A stretch of DNA of 24,869 nt from an uncultured Oscillospiraceae bacterium. GTDB lineage: Bacteria > Bacillota > Clostridia > Oscillospirales > Oscillospiraceae. A program made the translations under genes and the position numbers. Location: contig CAKUJN010000026.1 of the NCBI GenBank assembly GCA_934661735.1, positions 1-24,869 of the forward strand. The letters are read 5' to 3'. The notes beneath the pieces are model-generated. The model had not been told where the DNA came from, did not search any database, and saw nothing but the letters and a program-made list of their open reading frames with translations. Below, in pieces: positions 23,204-24,869 of this stretch. Each line of letters opens with the position of its first letter. Within the stretch, counting starts at the first letter, position 1.

Positions 23204-24748
23204 ATGAGTGCTAGAGAATGTGTGATTGTTCTGGACTTCGGCGGACAGTATAACCAGCTGATTGCGCGCCGTGTCCGCGAGGCCAGCGTCTACTGCGAGG
23301 TAAAGCCGTGCACCACGCCGCTTGCGGAGCTGATGCAGCTGAAGCCGTCCGGCTTCATCTTCACCGGCGGCCCGCAGAGCGTCTATGCCGAGGGTTCGCC
23401 GCAGGTGGATCCGGCGATTTTCACGCTGGGCCTGCCGATTCTGGGCATCTGCTACGGCTGTCAGCTGATTGCGCACACGCTGGGCGGCCGGGTTACCGCT
23501 GCGCAGGACGATACTGCGCGCGAGTACGGCAAGACGGAGACGTGGTTTGACACCGCGTGCGAGCTGTTCCACGGCATGAAGGAAAAAAGCGTCACCTGGA
23601 TGAGCCACGGCGACTACATGGCAAAGGTGCCGGACGGCTTTACCCTGTGCGCGCACTCCGCGGCCTGTCCCACGGTCGGCATCTGCGACGAGCGCCGGAA
23701 AATCTACGGCGTACAGTTCCATCCGGAGGTCAATCACACCGAGGAGGGAACGCTGATTCTGCGCAACTTCCTCTACCGCGTCTGTAAGCTGAGCGGAAGT
23801 TGGACCATGGCCGACTACCGTCAGACGGCGATCCGTGCCGTTCGCGAAAAGGTCGGCTCCGGCAGGGCGCTTCTGGCGCTTTCTGGCGGCGTGGATTCGT
23901 CTGTGGCCGCCGCGCTGATGGCCGAGGCCATCGGAAATCAGCTGACCTGCGTCTTTGTCGACCACGGCCTCATGCGAAAGGATGAGGGCGACGAGGTCGA
24001 GGCGGCGTTCTCCAAATGGGATATCAACTTTATCCGTGTCAACGCCGAGGCGCGTTTCCTTGGAAGGCTCGCCGGCGTCAGCGACCCTGAAACAAAGCGC
24101 AAGATCATCGGCGAGGAATTCATCCGCGTGTTCGAGGCTGAGGCGAAGAAGATCGGCGCGGTTGATTTCCTTGTGCAGGGCACCATCTATCCGGACGTGA
24201 TTGAATCCGGTCTCGGGAATTCCGCCGTCATCAAAAGCCACCACAATGTCGGCGGCCTGCCGGACTATGTGGACTTCAAGGAGATCATCGAGCCGCTGCG
24301 GATGCTGTTCAAGGACGAGGTGCGCCAGCTCGGCCGAGAGCTCGGCCTGCCGGAGTATCTGGTCATGCGCCAGCCGTTCCCTGGTCCCGGCCTTGCCATC
24401 CGCGTGATCGGCGATATCACGAAGGAGAAGCTGGATACTCTGCGCGAGGCGGATTTCATCTTCCGCGACGAGGTCGCGAAAGCGGGCTTCGACCGCCAGA
24501 TGAACCAGTATTTTGCGGTCCTGACCTCCATGCGCTCGGTCGGCGTCATGGGCGACGGCCGGACATATGACTACACGCTGGCGCTGCGCGGCGTGACGAC
24601 TTCAGACTTCATGACCGCGGACTGGGCGCGCATCCCGTATGACGTCCTCGACCGCGTCTCCACCCGCATCGTCAACGAGGTCCGCGGCATCAACCGCATC
24701 GTGTACGATATCACCAGCAAACCCCCCGCCACCATCGAGTGGGAATGA
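23204..24748 (+). CDS. guaA: GMP synthase (glutamine-hydrolysing) GuaA
   Basis: GuaA aminates XMP to GMP using ATP and glutamine. The 514-residue protein has a class I glutaminase domain (about 1-195) with TGGPQSVY (54-61), GICYGCQ (81-87, nucleophile C83) and FHPEV (H173, E175). The PP-loop ATP pyrophosphatase domain follows, with SGGVDSS (227-233), [12 protein letters not shown] and the C-terminal dimerisation tail ending KPPATIEWE. All are intact. GAGG lies 6 nt before the ATG. It is transcribed divergently from pyrG, so the last steps of CTP and GMP synthesis share one control region. No terminator is visible in the 121 nt after the stop, and the 3' end of guaA is a known landing site for integrase-borne islands. 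Confidence 0.98.
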   Translation: MSARECVIVLDFGGQYNQLIARRVREASVYCEVKPCTTPLAELMQLKPSGFIFTGGPQSVYAEGSPQVDPAIFTLGLPILGICYGCQLIAHTLGGRVTAAQDDTAREYGKTETWFDTACELFHGMKEKSVTWMSHGDYMAKVPDGFTLCAHSAACPTVGICDERRKIYGVQFHPEVNHTEEGTLILRNFLYRVCKLSGSWTMADYRQTAIRAVREKVGSGRALLALSGGVDSSVAAALMAEAIGNQLTCVFVDHGLMRKDEGDEVEAAFSKWDINFIRVNAEARFLGRLAGVSDPETKRKIIGEEFIRVFEAEAKKIGAVDFLVQGTIYPDVIESGLGNSAVIKSHHNVGGLPDYVDFKEIIEPLRMLFKDEVRQLGRELGLPEYLVMRQPFPGPGLAIRVIGDITKEKLDTLREADFIFRDEVAKAGFDRQMNQYFAVLTSMRSVGVMGDGRTYDYTLALRGVTTSDFMTADWARIPYDVLDRVSTRIVNEVRGINRIVYDITSKPPATIEWE

Positions 24749-24869
24749 GAAAAAAGTGAACATGAGGGGCTGCAAAGCCTTGAAAACACTCAATTTTTGA
24801 AAATCTCATTTCCTGTTTGATAGCAAAATGATAGCAGATACCAAAGCCATTTTGTTTGTTCTTGTTTTG
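24749..24869 (+). mobile_element. AT-rich sequence after guaA, possible edge of an integrated element
   Basis: The composition falls to about 35 percent G+C by hand count, well below the flanking genes. An 8-bp direct repeat, TGATAGCA, occurs at 24818-24825 and 24829-24836, an 11-bp period, like arm-type sites near integrase att sites. There is no guaA terminator and no open frame of note. No integrase is visible before the window ends, so this is a lead rather than an identification. Confidence 0.35.

Overview
This is a chromosomal window from a GC-rich, low-GC-phylum-type Firmicute, most likely a Clostridia member of the Oscillospiraceae/Ruminococcaceae group. The reasons are the gene order mraZ-rsmH-ftsL-pbp-murE-murF-mraY-ftsW-murG-murA-ftsQ-ftsZ, strong AGGAGG-type ribosome binding sites, sigma-A consensus promoters, a ClpC-type unfoldase, a 56-residue 2[4Fe-4S] ferredoxin, and a MurE with the DNPR motif of meso-diaminopimelate-type peptidoglycan. 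The lineage is inferred from gene content and style, not from a database match.

Layout. 1-90: stacked palindromes that look like the end of an IS200/IS605-type element. 91-1892, minus strand: ferredoxin, then a TrmN6-like tRNA methyltransferase and rsmI, two base-modification enzymes only 2 nt apart. 2035-4479, plus strand: an 11-codon leader ORF whose stop overlaps the GTG start of a ClpC-type AAA+ unfoldase, then a terminator. 4628-18902, plus strand: the division and cell wall (dcw) cluster. It starts at a consensus promoter followed by three 10-bp-phased MraZ-type boxes and ends at a terminator after ftsZ. Further promoters lie before ftsQ and ftsZ. 18944-19375: a GNAT acetyltransferase. 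19376-20402: about 1 kb without a credible gene, built of palindromic and inverted repeats. 20403-22826, minus strand: a small nitroreductase and pyrG, each with its own terminator. 22827-23203: a divergent control region holding a consensus pyrG promoter, a possible leader peptide, a strong intrinsic attenuator and a guaA promoter. 23204-24748: guaA. 24749-24869: AT-rich sequence with direct repeats, possibly the edge of an element integrated at the guaA 3' end.

How the genes work together. MurA makes the first committed precursor. MurE and MurF add meso-DAP and D-Ala-D-Ala, MraY and MurG build lipids I and II, and FtsW with the class B PBP polymerise and cross-link septal wall. FtsL, FtsQ/DivIB and FtsZ provide the divisome scaffold, and MraZ is the probable autoregulator. 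murD, murC, ddl and ftsA are not in the window. murD is missing from its usual place between mraY and ftsW.

Most of the window is conserved housekeeping sequence and I see no clearly new multi-gene system. The parts most worth checking are the pyrG leader, the phased MraZ boxes, the repeat-built intergenic kilobase and the two possible mobile-element edges.
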